Origin: Chryseobacterium viscerum
Lineage (GTDB): Bacteria; Bacteroidota; Bacteroidia; Flavobacteriales; Weeksellaceae
DNA length: 64,000 nt
Assembly (NCBI RefSeq): GCF_002899945.2
Contig: NZ_PPEG02000007.1
Coordinates: forward strand, 124,001-188,000
Direction of reading: 5' to 3'
Shown: positions 9,140 through 18,367 of the stretch, in pieces
Layout: every line of letters starts with the position of its first letter
Position numbering within the stretch: the first letter of the stretch is position 1
The notes under the pieces: generated by a model
Databases searched by the model: none
Told to the model about the DNA's origin: nothing
What the model saw: the letters and a program-made list of their open reading frames with translations, nothing else
Position numbers and translations under genes: made by a program

Positions 9140-10999
9140 ATGAATAAAAACATTTCGAATTCCGAGAAGATTTCGGAGAATCATATTCCTGGAATCAACC
9201 GTGTGGTGAAACTGGATATTGTGATTGAAGGCAAGATGATAAAGCACTTCAAACATTTCCGTTTACAGCAAAGCGTAAAGAAACACCATAATTTTGAACT
9301 TACATTAGCCCATGATACTCTAGACGGGGTACAAAATCATGATCTGGAAGAGGCTCAGCAGTTTTTAGGAAAACGATTAACTGTTGTTTTTAAATATAAA
9401 AACGTGGAAGGAAGCCCGGAAAGAACTTTTGTAGGAGTCATTACTAAAGTAGGATTCAGCCAGGAAAATCATAATCTTGGAAATATTGTACTGAAAGGAT
9501 ACAGTCCTACTATTTTATTGGATGCTGCACTACATACTCAAAGTTTTGGCGGTGATAAACCGGTCAATATGGGCATCATTGCTGAAGAGGTTATCAAACA
9601 GGGAATAGAAAGCAGTAAGTTTGATGTAAAGGTGAATGCAAAAGCATCTTCCCAGATTCTCTACAGCGCCCAGTATAATGAGACCCACTACAATTACCTC
9701 TGCAGAATGGCAGAAGCCTATGGCGAGCAGTTTTACTATGACGGTGAAATACTTCACTTCGGGAATATGCCCCCTCAGAATAAATCTCTAGAACTAATAT
9801 ACGGAAGCAATGTTTCTGATGTGAGTGTAGAACTGAAAGCAGTACACATCAAACCCCATTTTTATGGATATAACAGCAGCTCCAATACGAAACTGATTTC
9901 CGGGGATACCCCTATAAAACATGTTGGCAACCTTGCCCAAACCGCTTATAAAAATAATGAAGGAATATTCAAAACACCTTCGTTACAGGTAGCTCCTATG
10001 AAAGCAGCAACCGATATGGATGTAGTCATTTCCCAAACGAGTACTGCCGGCAGCAAGGCTGTAGAGGTTTTTACGGTTTCCGGAGGAACTACTATTCCGT
10101 TTTTATATCCCGGATGTGTTGCAGATATCAATATGCGAAGAACCGATACCAATAAAACCGCTTATTTCACCAAGCTGATGATGACGGAAGTAATTCATGA
10201 AGTGGATACTCTGGGACGTTACACAGGAAGATTTGAGGCTATTGCTTCAGACACGGGATATATTCCAACCCCTGATTTTACCATGCCCATTGCGCAGCCA
10301 CAGATCGCCACAGTAATTTCTAATACTGATCCGCTGGGGCAGGGCAGGATTACCGTAAGATTCGACTGGCAGCTGCATGATACAACCAATTTTATCAGAA
10401 TGATGTCCCCGGATGCGGGAGGTACAGATCAAATCACTCAAAACAGAGGCTATGTAGCAATACCAGAGGTGGGAGATCAGGTGATGGTAGGTTTTGTTCA
10501 CCACCATCCGGACCGTCCTTTCGTAATGGGAGGAATGTTTCATGGAGAGACTGCTTTGGGAGGCGGGGTAGATAACCATTTGAAATCAATACAAACCAGA
10601 AGCGGAATCCGAATTTTAATGAATGATACCGAAGGAAGTGTAAACATTATAGATCCAAGTGGGAACAATTATTTTATGGATGGAAAAGGAAACATTACCG
10701 TTACTGCTCCTAAGAATATGACCTTTAATGTAGGAGAAGATCTCGCGATCAATGTAGGAAAGGATATGAAAACAAGTGTCGGGAATGATAATGCCATTAA
10801 TATTATCAATGATCATAAGTTTTCCTCAAAAAACTATAAGCAGACAGTCAACGAAAATAAAACGATCAATGTGACAGGTGATCTTAAAGAAACCACTTCG
10901 ACAACTACTCATAAAGCGAAAAACGGAGATATTTTACTGCAGAGTTCAGGGGTAGCCAAAATGCTGGGTAAAATAGATGCTAAAGTGAACAAAGGATAA
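9140..10999 (+). CDS. vgrG: VgrG spike protein of the type VI secretion system
   Basis: The 619-residue protein has the VgrG order: N-terminal gp27-like domains (about residues 20-390), then a gp5-like OB-fold (ATVISNTDPLGQGRITVRF, about residues 395-480), then a repetitive C-terminal beta-helix region (GNITVTAPKNMTFNVGEDL and similar repeats) that forms the needle. The trimer sits on the Hcp tube and carries a PAAR tip and effectors. The gene is followed directly by candidate cargo, so this is a payload cluster. There is no extra toxin domain at its C-terminus. Confidence 0.94.
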   Translation: MNKNISNSEKISENHIPGINRVVKLDIVIEGKMIKHFKHFRLQQSVKKHHNFELTLAHDTLDGVQNHDLEEAQQFLGKRLTVVFKYKNVEGSPERTFVGVITKVGFSQENHNLGNIVLKGYSPTILLDAALHTQSFGGDKPVNMGIIAEEVIKQGIESSKFDVKVNAKASSQILYSAQYNETHYNYLCRMAEAYGEQFYYDGEILHFGNMPPQNKSLELIYGSNVSDVSVELKAVHIKPHFYGYNSSSNTKLISGDTPIKHVGNLAQTAYKNNEGIFKTPSLQVAPMKAATDMDVVISQTSTAGSKAVEVFTVSGGTTIPFLYPGCVADINMRRTDTNKTAYFTKLMMTEVIHEVDTLGRYTGRFEAIASDTGYIPTPDFTMPIAQPQIATVISNTDPLGQGRITVRFDWQLHDTTNFIRMMSPDAGGTDQITQNRGYVAIPEVGDQVMVGFVHHHPDRPFVMGGMFHGETALGGGVDNHLKSIQTRSGIRILMNDTEGSVNIIDPSGNNYFMDGKGNITVTAPKNMTFNVGEDLAINVGKDMKTSVGNDNAINIINDHKFSSKNYKQTVNENKTINVTGDLKETTSTTTHKAKNGDILLQSSGVAKMLGKIDAKVNKG

Positions 11000-11001
11000 G
11001 G

Positions 11002-11094
11002 ATGCTGAAAAAATCGTTGATTTCCCTTTTTTTTATCTTTATTAGTGGTGTAGGAGTAATGATCCGTAATTTTTTTAAGGTTGTAAGATATTAA
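11002..11094 (+). CDS. Possible 30-residue membrane peptide
   Basis: A small frame in the 97-nt gap between vgrG and the DUF2931 gene encodes 30 residues with one hydrophobic segment (SLISLFFIFISGVGVMI) and basic ends. It starts 2 nt after the vgrG stop and ends 2 nt before the next start, which is the spacing of an operon member. There is no homology that I recognise, and a chance frame is quite possible. Confidence 0.3.
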   Translation: MLKKSLISLFFIFISGVGVMIRNFFKVVRY

Positions 11095-11096
11095 TA

Positions 11097-12191
11097 ATGA
11101 ATAAAATAATAAAATACCTGTTAAGCTTTTTATTTTTCACCCAGATCTCGTGTCAGGAAAAGAAAGAACATCAAAAAACTAAAACTATGACAAAATATGA
11201 ATGGACTGAAGGAACTTCTGCCCCCTTAGGATATCCCATGGAAGTATACAAAGGAGGAATAGAATGTGAAGGCGGAGAATGGGTAGGACTAAATTTTGGG
11301 ATAGTACCTGGAAATCATGGTTGGGGATCCATTAATAATGGCATGAGTAACGGTTTCAAAAGCTTGCCAAAGCGGTTAGATTTTATCTGGATGTCTTATA
11401 TGGAAAATCAGTTTTACCAGATAGATACCGATATTGATACCGAGATGATAAGAAAATATTTTAGCAAAGGATTTGAAATAAAAGGAGCAAGCGGAAAAGG
11501 ACAACATTTAAACTACGATGTTATTGCTGTAGGTATGGCACCCGGAGGAGTGGTCGTTGTTTGGGTGGCAGGAATTGGTTGGCAAAAAGAAATAGGGAGA
11601 TATCAGGGTAAAAAAGTAACCATTCCGGAATCTGAAATTGCTAAGCTCGACAGCCATGAAAACCGATTTTGGCGCAAAGATTATTTGGAAATGGTACACT
11701 CAAGAGAACAGATTATTCCAAAAAAGATACAGGAAGAAAACAAAGGAAAGCCTATACCATTGGGTTTATGGGATGTTTATAGAACAAGGTTTAGTTGGAA
11801 AGCTGTTTTTGAACTTCCGGAAAATTCAAAATTAAACCCGCTAAGAGATGTTGGGATTACTATGATAAATGGTGAAAAAGAACAATTTGATGCTGCAAAA
11901 AATCCTTTGTCAGAGTATGACTTTAGAACAATCCCTGGTTCAATCTCAATGTCAGTAGTAGATAAAGATAATAATAGATACGGAGCAGCATGTAATTTGG
12001 ACGAAAAATCCAGCTTTGATGCTTTTAACAGTGTTTTTGGAGATAATCCCAAAAGTACCAAAGCAGAATTAGTCATAAAAGTGAATGAGGCGTTTAGCTT
12101 TTTTACAGTAAAGCTAAAAGGGGAAAATGGGAAAGAAGCTTTTATTAAGACAGATACATTAGAAATATTTAAGTCGAAAAAGAAAAATTAA
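11097..12191 (+). CDS. DUF2931 family lipoprotein in the type VI cluster
   Basis: The 364-residue protein starts with a lipoprotein signal (LLSFLFFTQISC, lipobox Cys at about residue 19). The body matches DUF2931: an early WVGLNFG segment, LPKRLDFIWMSYMENQFYQID in the middle, and the AVGMAPGGVVVVWVAG block. DUF2931 genes are frequent next to VgrG and PAAR genes in Bacteroidota. As an envelope lipoprotein beside a lipase effector it could be an immunity protein. That role is inferred from position only. The family proper ends near residue 200, and the C-terminal 150 residues are unassigned. Confidence 0.8.
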   Translation: MNKIIKYLLSFLFFTQISCQEKKEHQKTKTMTKYEWTEGTSAPLGYPMEVYKGGIECEGGEWVGLNFGIVPGNHGWGSINNGMSNGFKSLPKRLDFIWMSYMENQFYQIDTDIDTEMIRKYFSKGFEIKGASGKGQHLNYDVIAVGMAPGGVVVVWVAGIGWQKEIGRYQGKKVTIPESEIAKLDSHENRFWRKDYLEMVHSREQIIPKKIQEENKGKPIPLGLWDVYRTRFSWKAVFELPENSKLNPLRDVGITMINGEKEQFDAAKNPLSEYDFRTIPGSISMSVVDKDNNRYGAACNLDEKSSFDAFNSVFGDNPKSTKAELVIKVNEAFSFFTVKLKGENGKEAFIKTDTLEIFKSKKKN

Positions 12192-12213
12192 GAGAAGCCT
12201 CAAATTTAGGATT

Positions 12214-14046
12214 ATGGGAAAAACATTTGTGTACAATACTGGAAATTATGCACCTCCTATTGACGAACTTCATTTGGAGGTAGGTGTTTTCTTTGACGGA
12301 ACTTTGAATAATCTTAAAAATACTGAGCTCCGCCAAAAATATAAGGATGGCAAAAACAAAATTGAAAGCACGGATTCTGAAGAGGAAATTTTACGAAAAG
12401 AAAAAGCGATAGAAGATACGACTGAAAAACAGGAAGAAGCGTATGATGATTTAGATGATAAAAAAAAACCAGATGCCGGTTCCGAATATGAGCAGTATCT
12501 TAAAGGGATTCACAGGAGCCGCTTAGATAGAATGGGGGTTGATAATAGTTTTAGCAACGACTTTACCAATGTTGCCCGATTGTATAAATGTTGTGAACAG
12601 ACTAATTATGCTATTTATATAGAAGGTATTGGGACGCTGGATAACCGTAGAGATGTAGATGACGGCTTCCAATATGGATCTGGTATCACAGGGGTAAGAG
12701 GAAAAGTAAGAAAAGGATGTGAAAAGCTGGCGGATAGAATTAAAGTAATAATCAGAGATGGTTTAAATGCGGATAAACAATTTACAAAAATATATATAGA
12801 TACTTTCGGATTCAGCCGTGGAGCAGCCGCTGCAAGGAATTTTGCTTACGAAATCAATGGTAAAAAAAGAACAGTAGATGTTGAGATAAAAAAATCCAGA
12901 AAGATAGTAGGATATACTCAGATGGATTCTTCTGAAGGACCAATTACGATCCCCCAATATGGAGATATGTGGATAGATAAGGATAAAATAGAGGTAGATC
13001 CTAATTATCTTGTTGATGGAAAGCTTCCGAAATTCGGTTTTCTGGGATATTATCTTTTAAGTAAAGATGTAGTGACCAAAGAAGAATTGGAAGAGCTAGA
13101 GCTGTATGTTCGTTTTATTGGGGCGTATGATACCGTATCTTCTTATGAAGAATATGGTGATATGGGAGGATTGAGACGTGTGGGATGGGAAGGAATGAAG
13201 CATTCTACGTTAGGATCTAGTTACAATTTTGGAGATGATGTCGAACAGTTACAGTTGCTGAATCCTGGACCTTATTCCAGAGCAGTTCATTTTACAGCAG
13301 GCAATGAACATCGGGAAAATTTCTCATTAACCAGCTTTCCGGGCAGTATTGAAAAAGAATTTCCGGGAGTACATTGTGATATCGGCGGAGCTTATGAAAA
13401 CGGAAAAGAAACAGTAGATGAAATAGAAACGTCTAATCATAAACCGGTATGGTTCTTAAACAAGCGCAGACAGCAATTGATTGATGAACATTGGTATAAT
13501 AAGGACCAAATTGAAATTAACAATAGTTTCCTCAATGTTATTACGATGGGAAGTGTATACCGTAAAATTACCGGAATCCGTTTCCTGAGGAAAGAATACA
13601 GCTATATTCCGCTCCATTTCATGGAAGAACAAGGTAAAAACCATTATGACCATCAGATGATTGCAAAAACAGAAATAAGTTATTCTATAGAACACGACCA
13701 ATATCTGCCTTCAGCAAAAGATCTTTTGCACCATTATGTCTTTGAAGATGGTAAAAAATGGAATTTCAAAACAGATGAGGTCGTTGAAAAAGAAAAACAG
13801 GAAAGAGCAAGAGAAAGATTAGAAAATCCAGAACCGGTACAAGCGCCCATACCTGATGAAGTGATTGATAAAGACGGTAATAAAATTAAAACAAAAACGC
13901 TACAGGAAGTTGTGGTTACCGCCTATCATCCTCAGACCTTATTGAGAATTATGCGTAACAAATATCTTCATTGGTCGGCAAACAGAGACTGGATGGGAAT
14001 GGATCCCAATAGTAATTATGAAAGAATAGTATATCCCCTGAAATAA
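12214..14046 (+). CDS. DUF2235 / Tle1-like lipase, putative type VI effector
   Basis: The 610-residue protein carries the DUF2235 alpha/beta-hydrolase: LEVGVFFDGTLNNLKN at the N-terminus and the nucleophile elbow DTFGFSRGAAAARNF (GxSxG with the Ser near residue 201). DUF2235 proteins linked to VgrG are the Tle1 phospholipases that attack membranes of rival cells. It has no signal peptide, as expected for type VI cargo. A charged insertion lies between about residues 50 and 95. The next gene overlaps its stop codon by one base, so the pair is translated together. Lipase fold is firm, effector role is inferred from the neighbours. Confidence 0.86.
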   Translation: MGKTFVYNTGNYAPPIDELHLEVGVFFDGTLNNLKNTELRQKYKDGKNKIESTDSEEEILRKEKAIEDTTEKQEEAYDDLDDKKKPDAGSEYEQYLKGIHRSRLDRMGVDNSFSNDFTNVARLYKCCEQTNYAIYIEGIGTLDNRRDVDDGFQYGSGITGVRGKVRKGCEKLADRIKVIIRDGLNADKQFTKIYIDTFGFSRGAAAARNFAYEINGKKRTVDVEIKKSRKIVGYTQMDSSEGPITIPQYGDMWIDKDKIEVDPNYLVDGKLPKFGFLGYYLLSKDVVTKEELEELELYVRFIGAYDTVSSYEEYGDMGGLRRVGWEGMKHSTLGSSYNFGDDVEQLQLLNPGPYSRAVHFTAGNEHRENFSLTSFPGSIEKEFPGVHCDIGGAYENGKETVDEIETSNHKPVWFLNKRRQQLIDEHWYNKDQIEINNSFLNVITMGSVYRKITGIRFLRKEYSYIPLHFMEEQGKNHYDHQMIAKTEISYSIEHDQYLPSAKDLLHHYVFEDGKKWNFKTDEVVEKEKQERARERLENPEPVQAPIPDEVIDKDGNKIKTKTLQEVVVTAYHPQTLLRIMRNKYLHWSANRDWMGMDPNSNYERIVYPLK

Positions 14047-14747
14047 TGTTTACGCTACTTGAAAATCTTCATCAGAAAATATATAGGCTTGAAACCATTG
14101 TAAAGGAGCAAAGAAACCCGGTTTATGCTATTACAAAAAGCTATACCCGGCAGATTGAAGTGTATTATCTTGGTAAAACTAAAGAAGATCATCAATTTCA
14201 GATTCTGGTGGTTGAGTTCGACTTTTCGGATCAAGATACTGCCATGGGAAAATTTATAAAAAAAATCAGTTACCTGTTTGATGAACTGGAATGCAGGGTT
14301 GATAACGAAGGGAATATTACCGCAGTAGATAATCTGCTTTTCCTACGGTTAAGATGGGGTAAAATTCAATCAGAGTTATCAAAAACGCATAAAGGGGAAG
14401 CTATAGATAATTATTTCAATCAGATCGGCAGTATATTAGAAGATGAAGCAAAGCTGATTGATTTTTTGACAGAGTATAATATGTTCGGTTTGCTCTTCAA
14501 TGGTTTGCTAGAGTCATTCGATACCAAAAGAAAAAGAATATCTCCGGACGGATTTACAGAAATTATGACTCCTGAAAAGGATGAGGAGAAAATGATTTTA
14601 AAAGTTTCTGCCCAAAATCTGGAACAATCAGAAATTGATGATTTCAAAGGAATATTTATCTGCAAAGGAAACCAATATGAAGAAGGTTTTATAGAAATAA
14701 AGAAACAGAATTTTCATTTAAAACATTCATTATTATGGATAGGTTAA
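14046..14747 (+). CDS. Unknown protein between lipase and PAAR genes (adaptor or immunity candidate)
   Basis: The 233-residue cytoplasmic protein has no signal peptide and no motif I recognise. The first 25 residues are helical (LLENLHQKIYRLETIVKEQ). The start codon overlaps the stop of the lipase gene (TAATG), and its end overlaps the PAAR-like gene by 13 nt. Such tight coupling between an effector and a PAAR gene fits a chaperone or adaptor that loads the lipase onto the spike, or a cytoplasmic immunity factor. Neither can be settled from the sequence. Confidence 0.75.
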   Translation: MFTLLENLHQKIYRLETIVKEQRNPVYAITKSYTRQIEVYYLGKTKEDHQFQILVVEFDFSDQDTAMGKFIKKISYLFDELECRVDNEGNITAVDNLLFLRLRWGKIQSELSKTHKGEAIDNYFNQIGSILEDEAKLIDFLTEYNMFGLLFNGLLESFDTKRKRISPDGFTEIMTPEKDEEKMILKVSAQNLEQSEIDDFKGIFICKGNQYEEGFIEIKKQNFHLKHSLLWIG

Positions 14748-16105
14748 ATAACGAAGGAGAAGAAAATGCTCCGGAAACTCAAACTCAAAATACGACACAG
14801 GATACTGACAAAATGAAGGCTGATAATAAGCAGAAGATGGAGGAGAAGCGTGCGGAAAATGAGGAAAAAGATAAAGCAGAAGATGGGTTAAAAGTTGTCA
14901 TAGATACTGCAACTCTGGAATGTACATTATGTACTGTTCCCCAGGGGATTATGAAAGTAAATTATGATACTCCAACGATACAGGAAAAGAAAACCGCAAC
15001 TGTAAAAGAAAGGGGACCGAAAAGTTTAATTTTCACAGGAAACTGTAAAAAGAGTCCACAAATGGCAGCACCATGTGCTTCTGTTATGAATGTAAGAGAC
15101 TGGCAGGATGTAGGTACCTATCTTTCTCAGGAACAATTTATATTGTTACAGAAAAGTACCATTCCATGTACTTATGGAGGTGTAGATATTAAAATTATCG
15201 ATAGCGGACAAATTCATCAGCCGGAAACCGTTGATGCCGCCGGAGCTCCCATCCCTGAATCAAAAGAAAAGATAAATGGCTATTTTTATAATTATAATGG
15301 AAGTTTTGAAGGAAATGTAAAAGGGCAGAAAAAAGGAAATGAAAATGATGTATATGCCTGCGAAGGAAAGGGGGCGGAAGAAGATATTTACAAAAGTCCT
15401 AAAAAGCTAAATATTGTACACAGTGATTTTCAGAAAGTATGTAATATTATTAAACATGAAGGTCTTTCATCAGAAAAAGAAGAATATTTATATATAGCAC
15501 ATACAAATTATAACGAAGCAAAGAGAGTTGGAAAAACAATGTTCCAGTTATTAAACTCCAGTTATTCCAGTGTGGATGCTAAGGATAAGGTTGAGATGAA
15601 AACTTCAGAAAAAGATACCATTTCTTTATATTCCAGAGCGGGGGCAATTGATGCTCTCTTAAGAGACGTGGATGAGGTTAAAAATGATCCTACCGATAAT
15701 GCAACACAATGGGATGGCGAAGATTTTCTTGCCTGGGGTATTGATACTGACTTAAAACCTGATAGTACCACAAAATACGGTCATAATAAGTTTGATGAGT
15801 ATGATTATATAAAAATAAGTAAAAGCCTGTATGATTCGTTTGAAAGTAAAATAACTGGAAGAAGAGGATCAACTTTAGCTTATAACTCAGTTCATGAAGA
15901 AGGTTGTGATAAAGGGACACATACACACAAAACGGTAAAAGGGAAAAATAAAGCAATTTATTCTCTCCCAAATGATGATTTTGCAAAAAAAGACTATTGG
16001 ACAACAGGTGATTTTTATTATAAAAATGGAACAAAGAGATCCTTTGGTCTGGAAGCAACCCGAGTTGCCGGATATACTATATTTTGGAAAAAAGTAAAAG
16101 TTTAA
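14735..16105 (+). CDS. PAAR-like (DUF4280) protein with unassigned C-terminal domain
   Basis: The 456-residue protein has a charged, low-complexity N-terminus (residues 1-45), then a DUF4280/PAAR-like spike-tip domain (about residues 46-155) with characteristic cysteines (ECTLCTVPQG, GNCKKSPQMAAPCASV, TIPCTYGGVDIKI). The remaining 300 residues do not match a toxin family I know. That region has conserved-looking His/Cys points (HEEGCDKGTHTHKTVKGK) and could be a toxin domain or a structural extension. It sits in one operon with the lipase. The PAAR-like part is firm, the C-terminal role is open. Confidence 0.84.
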   Translation: MDRLNNEGEENAPETQTQNTTQDTDKMKADNKQKMEEKRAENEEKDKAEDGLKVVIDTATLECTLCTVPQGIMKVNYDTPTIQEKKTATVKERGPKSLIFTGNCKKSPQMAAPCASVMNVRDWQDVGTYLSQEQFILLQKSTIPCTYGGVDIKIIDSGQIHQPETVDAAGAPIPESKEKINGYFYNYNGSFEGNVKGQKKGNENDVYACEGKGAEEDIYKSPKKLNIVHSDFQKVCNIIKHEGLSSEKEEYLYIAHTNYNEAKRVGKTMFQLLNSSYSSVDAKDKVEMKTSEKDTISLYSRAGAIDALLRDVDEVKNDPTDNATQWDGEDFLAWGIDTDLKPDSTTKYGHNKFDEYDYIKISKSLYDSFESKITGRRGSTLAYNSVHEEGCDKGTHTHKTVKGKNKAIYSLPNDDFAKKDYWTTGDFYYKNGTKRSFGLEATRVAGYTIFWKKVKV

Positions 16106-16108
16106 TTA

Positions 16109-17053
16109 ATGAGAAAATTAGCATATATATTATTCATTTTGGCAGTGTTTCATACAAATGCCTGTGCACAAGCGCCTAAATCATATATTATCACTCATAT
16201 TGTTAATAAAACTATTGATAAGGGAGAATATGTTGATGATAAAAGAATTGATAAAAAAGATAAGATAAGTACAAATAACCTTATTTATATATTCAGTCCA
16301 AAAAAAGACAGTATTGCTTTTTACAGATTTACCGACTCGCAGGTATCAGAAAAGAAAGTGCCGGATGTATATACCTTAAGGAAAAACGAAAATGCTCTTT
16401 TGTTAACCTCTAAAAACGAGAGTTATACAAACAAGCTTAAAATTGCTTTTAATGAAAAAGATAAAACAATTTTAGTGGGAGACAAGGATGTATTTTATTT
16501 AAATGGACCTTATTTTAGCTATTTGCAGAAAAACGTTAATGAGTATTTAAACATTCCAGATCTTATTGATTTTTTGGAAGACTTCTTGCCGGGATATAAT
16601 CTTGGTGATTTAAAATATATCTCTTCATATGAAAAGTATAAACATAAAGACTTTAAAATACTAAAAGGCTATATGGAGTCCTATAGAACCCAGGCAAGTG
16701 ATTATCTGGACAAATGGAATCTGAAATTTTTATATGATGATAAAGGAATACCAAAATATGTTGTAAAAGAATCTATGGAAGGAGATCAGGAACTGGAGAA
16801 AAAAATGATACCATCCAATAAAGGATTTTTGAAATATACGCAACATACCAATATTGAAAGCAGGCTTATCACTGACAGTGAAATTTTTATAGATCCAAAC
16901 AAAAATGTATATGATGAAAAAGTAACTTCAGTTCAGGTAGGATTAGGAAAAGAAACCCGATATGAAACTAAGCAGGTCTCTTATAAAAGTTTTCCAACGA
17001 ATGTCTTTACGCTAAATTCAACGAGTATTTCTAAAATTATTTCATCAAAATAA
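16109..17053 (+). CDS. Exported protein of unknown function behind the PAAR gene
   Basis: The 314-residue protein begins with a signal peptide (MRKLAYILFILAVFHTNACAQ) that ends in Ala-Cys-Ala-Gln, so cleavage by signal peptidase I or lipidation are both possible. The body is rich in Lys and Asn with no family that I recognise. It starts 3 nt after the PAAR-like gene. The position behind a putative effector and its export to the periplasm fit an immunity protein. This is inference. AT content is higher than in the flanking housekeeping genes. Confidence 0.7.
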   Translation: MRKLAYILFILAVFHTNACAQAPKSYIITHIVNKTIDKGEYVDDKRIDKKDKISTNNLIYIFSPKKDSIAFYRFTDSQVSEKKVPDVYTLRKNENALLLTSKNESYTNKLKIAFNEKDKTILVGDKDVFYLNGPYFSYLQKNVNEYLNIPDLIDFLEDFLPGYNLGDLKYISSYEKYKHKDFKILKGYMESYRTQASDYLDKWNLKFLYDDKGIPKYVVKESMEGDQELEKKMIPSNKGFLKYTQHTNIESRLITDSEIFIDPNKNVYDEKVTSVQVGLGKETRYETKQVSYKSFPTNVFTLNSTSISKIISSK

Positions 17054-17083
17054 ATTATTTCTAGAAGATGTTTAACAGAAAAA

Positions 17084-17770
17084 ATGATAAAATACCTATT
17101 CAATATATTATTTATTTTTTTGTTTAGCCTATCTTCATATGCTCAAAAGGTCTCTATATTAAAGGATTCGGTCTGTATTTCTAAAGAATGTTTTGAGTTG
17201 CAGGAATTAAAAATAGACACTAAGAATACCGGAATTTATAAGAAAATTCAGAAAAGCTATGACCTTTTTAATGGTACTTCTTTCGACAGTCCGGAGAAAA
17301 GATTGAATGCAAAAAAAGATACTTTAAAAAACTTAATTTCAACAAACTCATTACGGGATCATCAATTCGGATTTGAAAAATATAAGATTTTTTTGAATAA
17401 AAATGGATTGCTGAACATATCAGTACACATTCAGTCGTATGGTTCTTCATGGGAAGATACAATCTATTATTTCTTTGATGAAAAGAATGATACAGAAGTT
17501 GGAGAAAACTTATTCATAAACAAAAAGATACTTCTGCAGCTGTGTCGCAAAAAAAATAAAGAAAATAATGACATGTCCTTTCCGATAAAAAATCTCAGTC
17601 AATACAAAATAGATACAGGGGCAACAGGGAATATAACAGGCATAGACTTTATTTTTTATGATCAGAAAAATAGAACCAATAGCGGTTATCCTGGATATTC
17701 AGTTTCTTTCAAATGGAAAGAAATTGAGAAATTTATTGCACCACAGTATAGGAAGAGATTGATACAATAA
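17084..17770 (+). CDS. Exported protein of unknown function
   Basis: The 228-residue protein has a signal peptide (LFNILFIFLFSLSSYAQ, cleavage after Ala-Gln) and two cysteines shortly after it (DSVCISKECFEL) that could form a disulfide. No known domain is visible. It lies 30 nt downstream of another exported unknown in the same direction and belongs to the tail of the type VI payload operon, where immunity genes are usual. The function is unknown. Confidence 0.68.
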   Translation: MIKYLFNILFIFLFSLSSYAQKVSILKDSVCISKECFELQELKIDTKNTGIYKKIQKSYDLFNGTSFDSPEKRLNAKKDTLKNLISTNSLRDHQFGFEKYKIFLNKNGLLNISVHIQSYGSSWEDTIYYFFDEKNDTEVGENLFINKKILLQLCRKKNKENNDMSFPIKNLSQYKIDTGATGNITGIDFIFYDQKNRTNSGYPGYSVSFKWKEIEKFIAPQYRKRLIQ

Positions 17771-17779
17771 TAAGATTAT

Positions 17780-18163
17780 ATGTTTATCAAAAAAAATAAA
17801 GCAACCTATCCGCTGATTTTCATATTAATGGGTATTGTTACTAACGCTCAGGAAGTTAAGATTTGGAATAAAGCTTTAAATAAAAATATTATACTTCATC
17901 AAAAAGTAAGTGAGGATAGTGTTTATTTATCCATAGATAGAAGAGAAAATAAATGGTTGGGTAAGAATATACATGTAAAAACTGTTAATTACTGGAACAA
18001 TGCTCCGATAGAAGTTACTGCTGACTGTTGTAAGAAGAATCTCTTGATTATCAAAAGGACTTTTTTAGGAAATAATATTGTTGGAGACAGACTTTATTTT
18101 AAGAAAAATAAAGATAAATATTATTTTAAAGATCTTAAAGAGTTTGAACAAAAAACAGAATAA
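17780..18163 (+). CDS. Small exported protein of unknown function
   Basis: The 127-residue protein has an N-terminal basic segment followed by a hydrophobic signal (PLIFILMGIVTNAQ). The mature part is about 100 residues and carries a CC pair (TADCCKKNLL). It begins 9 nt after the previous gene and is the last member of the type VI payload row. No family is recognised. Confidence 0.62.
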   Translation: MFIKKNKATYPLIFILMGIVTNAQEVKIWNKALNKNIILHQKVSEDSVYLSIDRRENKWLGKNIHVKTVNYWNNAPIEVTADCCKKNLLIIKRTFLGNNIVGDRLYFKKNKDKYYFKDLKEFEQKTE

Positions 18164-18367
18164 GAGAGAATTATTGATTGGAAATCATCTATTGTACAAA
18201 TGAAAAAGTAAAATTGTTTCTATATTATTCATTTAGTAGAAAAAGGAGTCTATAAAATTAAACTCAAAAAGACTATAAAGCCTTTTAATACTGCTTTCTT
18301 TTAAAATTCAAACTAAATGCGAAAAATATTCTTTTAAAAGTGTATTTTACATCACAAATTCAAGTAA
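18164..18367. other. AT-rich spacer between the payload row and the S41 peptidase gene
   Basis: This 204-bp spacer is very AT-rich. I see no gene in it. It contains imperfect AAAGACTATAAAGCCTTTT-type inverted sequence near 18270-18290 that could end transcription weakly. A promoter for the peptidase gene should be here, but no clear TAnnTTTG element is visible. Confidence 0.4.
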
